Origin: Nocardia neocaledoniensis | GTDB lineage: Bacteria; Actinomycetota; Actinomycetes; Mycobacteriales; Mycobacteriaceae | DNA: 64,000 nucleotides | NCBI RefSeq assembly: GCF_003182135.1 | Contig: NZ_QGTL01000008.1 | Location: 248,001-312,000 of the forward strand | Direction of reading: 5' to 3' | Part shown: piece after piece, positions 62,126 through 64,000 of the stretch | How the letters are laid out: every line of letters begins with the position of its first letter | How positions within the stretch are numbered: position 1 is the first letter of the stretch | Notes under the pieces: model-generated | Told to the model about the DNA's origin: nothing | Database searches by the model: none | The model's input: only the letters and a program-made list of their open reading frames with translations | Program-made: the position numbers and the translations under genes

Positions 62126-64000
62126 GTGGCCGGACGAATCCCAGATCGCGATATCGCGGCGATCCGTGAACGTGTCCGGATCGAAGACGTGGTTGGTGAG
62201 TACGTCGCGCTCAAACGGGCGGGCGCCGACTCGATGAAGGGCCTGTGCCCGTTCCACGACGAGAAGTCCCCGTCGTTCCATGTGCGGCCCAACCACGGCC
62301 TGTTCCACTGCTTCGGCTGCGGCGAGGGCGGTGACGTCTACAAGTTCCTGCAGCAGATCGAGCACATCGGCTTCGTCGAGGCCGTCGAGCAGATGGCCGA
62401 CCGGATCGGTTACCAGATCAACTACGAGGGCGGCGGCACCTCGGTCCAGCGCGACCGCGGCACCCGCTCCCGGTTGGTCGCCGCCAATGCCGCCGCGCAC
62501 GAGTTCTACATGGCGCAGCTGCGCGAGCCCGAGGCCGAGACGGCCCGCAAGTACCTGACCGACCGCAACTTCGACGGTGCCGCCGCCCAGCAGTTCGGCT
62601 GCGGCTACGCCCCCGGCGGCTGGGACGTGCTCACCAAACACCTGCTGCGCAAGGGTTTCGAGTTCAAGGAGCTGGAAGCGGCCGGCCTGTCCAAGCAGGG
62701 CAAGCGCGGGCCGATCGACCGGTTCCATCGCCGTCTGCTGTGGCCGATCCGCAACCTCGGCGGCGAGGTGATCGGGTTCGGCGCGCGCAAGCTCTACGAT
62801 GACGACACCATGCCCGGCAAGTACGTGAACACGCCGGAGACGTTGCTGTACAAGAAGTCCCAGGTGCTGTTCGGTCTCGACCACGCCAAGCGCGAGATCT
62901 CCAAGGGGCACCAGGCCGTCGTCGTCGAGGGCTACACCGATGTGATGGCGATGCACCTGGCCGGGGTGAAGACCGCCGTGGCCTCCTGTGGCACCGCCTT
63001 CGGCGAGGAGCACCTGCAGGTGCTGCGCCGGCTGCTGATGGACGACAACTTCTGGCGCGGCGAGATCATCTACACCTTCGACGGTGACGCGGCGGGCCAG
63101 GCGGCGGCGCTGAAGGCGTTCAGCGGTGACCAGCGCCTCGCGGGCCAGACCTACATCGCCGTCGCGCCCGACGGCCAGGATCCGTGCGAGCTGCGTCAGC
63201 GCTCGGGTGACGCGGCCGTGCGTGACCTCGTCGCCCGCCGAACCCCCCTCTACGAGTTCGTGATTCGCGGTCTGCTCGCCGAACACAACCTCGACGACGT
63301 CGAGGGCCGCGTGGAGGCGCTGCGCCGCACGGTGCCCGTGGTGGCCCAGATCAAGGACAACGCCACCCGCAAGGGTTACGCGACCAAGCTGGCGGGCTGG
63401 GTCGGCTGGGACGACATCCAGCTCGTCGTGCGCCGCGTCGGCGAGGAAGCCAAGAAGAACCGGATGGGCGCCAACGCGCCCGCGGGCAAGCCCGGCGCCG
63501 CGCCGTTCGCGGCGCCCAAGGTCGAGGAGGACTCCTCGGTGCGCCCGGCGCCGAACGATCCGGCCCTCTACGCCCAACGGCAAACCCTCAGTGCCGCACT
63601 GCAATACCCCGGCATCGCGGGTGCCGTGTTCGACTCCATCGATGCCGCCGCCTTCACCCATCCCGCCTATGTCGCGGTGCGCATCATGATCGCCCAGGCG
63701 GGCGGCACGGCCGCTGGACTCGGCGGCGCCGAATGGGTCGCCGCCGTCGCCGACCACACCGACGACCTGATGATCCGCGCCCTCGTCTCCGAACTCGCCA
63801 ATGAGCAGCTGCCCGTGCGCTCGCAGAACGATGTGCCGCGCTTCATCACCGGCATTCTCGCGCGCACCCAGGAAGCCTGGGTGGGCCGCCAGATCGCCGA
63901 GCTCAAATCCAAGCTGCAGCGCCTCTCGGCCAGCGAGGAACCCGACACCTACATGACCCTGTTCGGCGACCTGGTGGCGCTCGAGCAGTACCGCAAGAGC
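62126..64000 (+). CDS. dnaG: DNA primase DnaG (partial, 3' end beyond window)
   Basis: The 625 codons seen synthesise RNA primers for replication. The CHC2 zinc site has C41, H44, C62 and C65 (CPFHDEKSP and HCFGCGEGGDVYKF). The RNA polymerase/Toprim core follows: GRFHRRLLWPIR-like region, NLGGEVIGFGARKL, VVVEGYTDVMAMH (Toprim Glu), YTFDGDAAGQAAALKAF (DxD region). The C-terminal helicase-binding region is still running at base 64000. GTG start. Confidence 0.93.
   Translation, partial: MAGRIPDRDIAAIRERVRIEDVVGEYVALKRAGADSMKGLCPFHDEKSPSFHVRPNHGLFHCFGCGEGGDVYKFLQQIEHIGFVEAVEQMADRIGYQINYEGGGTSVQRDRGTRSRLVAANAAAHEFYMAQLREPEAETARKYLTDRNFDGAAAQQFGCGYAPGGWDVLTKHLLRKGFEFKELEAAGLSKQGKRGPIDRFHRRLLWPIRNLGGEVIGFGARKLYDDDTMPGKYVNTPETLLYKKSQVLFGLDHAKREISKGHQAVVVEGYTDVMAMHLAGVKTAVASCGTAFGEEHLQVLRRLLMDDNFWRGEIIYTFDGDAAGQAAALKAFSGDQRLAGQTYIAVAPDGQDPCELRQRSGDAAVRDLVARRTPLYEFVIRGLLAEHNLDDVEGRVEALRRTVPVVAQIKDNATRKGYATKLAGWVGWDDIQLVVRRVGEEAKKNRMGANAPAGKPGAAPFAAPKVEEDSSVRPAPNDPALYAQRQTLSAALQYPGIAGAVFDSIDAAAFTHPAYVAVRIMIAQAGGTAAGLGGAEWVAAVADHTDDLMIRALVSELANEQLPVRSQNDVPRFITGILARTQEAWVGRQIAELKSKLQRLSASEEPDTYMTLFGDLVALEQYRKS

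Noticed and set aside
62051..63757. A 568-codon minus-strand open frame
   Set aside because: It is the antisense shadow of dnaG.

Overview
The window is high-GC actinobacterial DNA. Codon use is typical of mycolic-acid bacteria, and the gene set and order point to Nocardia or a close relative in the Mycobacteriales. From memory, long parts run parallel to the M. tuberculosis Rv2343c-Rv2393 block: dnaG, dgt, a TPM-domain protein, glyS, smtB, zur, uppS, recO, amiA2, era, the Rv2365c-like gene, the CorC-like gene, ybeY, phoH, rsmE, dnaJ, hrcA, hemW, sirA, cysH and the sirohydrochlorin chelatase. No tRNA, rRNA, CRISPR array, insertion sequence or prophage was seen.

Layout. 1-4.1 kb: end of a sulfate importer (cysW, cysA), then a diiron AurF-like oxygenase paired with the ferredoxin/ferredoxin-reductase fusion FprB. 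4.1-7.8 kb: an AT-rich island, an Hsp70-like membrane protein with a 280-residue low-complexity tail, and about 0.75 kb of decaying tandem copies of that gene's 3' end. 7.8-14.6 kb: accessory genes (HAD phosphatase, VOC protein with divergent WYL regulator, SGNH hydrolase and MFS pump with divergent TetR, a His-rich protein behind a CsoR-type copper operator, a broken VOC gene). 14.6-20.5 kb: a tightly overlapping assimilatory sulfate operon on the minus strand (sirA-cysH-cysD-cysN-chelatase), headed by a 30-codon Cys-rich leader peptide. 20.7-23.6 kb: SnoaL-like, hemW, DinB-like and a small conserved-looking gene. 23.8-25.8 kb: two type-VII-secretion-like genes, one with a 30-bp minisatellite.

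26-33.6 kb is housekeeping: hrcA-dnaJ-rsmE, then phoH-ybeY-corC-like-deaminase-like-era. 33.7-36.5 kb holds a large unusual protein (cytosolic region, one membrane segment, extracellular periplasmic-binding-protein domain) inserted between era and the amidase. 36.5-42.4 kb: amidase, an alpha/beta hydrolase-TetR pair, recO, uppS, a YbjN-like gene and an LGFP cell-wall protein. 42.5-47.8 kb: a TetR with a divergent membrane protein, a thiolase/DUF35 pair behind a KstR-like site, and a gene resembling only the G domain of EF-G with all GTP-binding motifs lost. 47.8-51.4 kb: orphan ESX-accessory-like genes (EspG-like, lipoprotein, DUF1023 hydrolase, EspC-like). 51.4-54.8 kb: zinc regulators zur and smtB, a membrane protein and glyS. 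55-60.8 kb: a PapA-like acyltransferase, a DUF732 protein, a MerR gene with an internal deletion, the TPM protein, an MBL hydrolase and a DUF218 protein. 60.8-64 kb: dgt and the 5' part of dnaG.

Functionally the clearest system is sulfur assimilation: sulfate import, activation (CysDN), APS reduction (CysH), sulfite reduction (SirA) and a chelatase that makes the siroheme SirA needs, apparently under cysteine-sensing attenuation. The least explained items are the EF-G-like GTPase-dead protein, the PBP-fusion protein, the Hsp70-like gene with its duplicated 3' end, and the orphan ESX-like clusters. All function calls rest on motif reading and remembered family knowledge; no searches were run.
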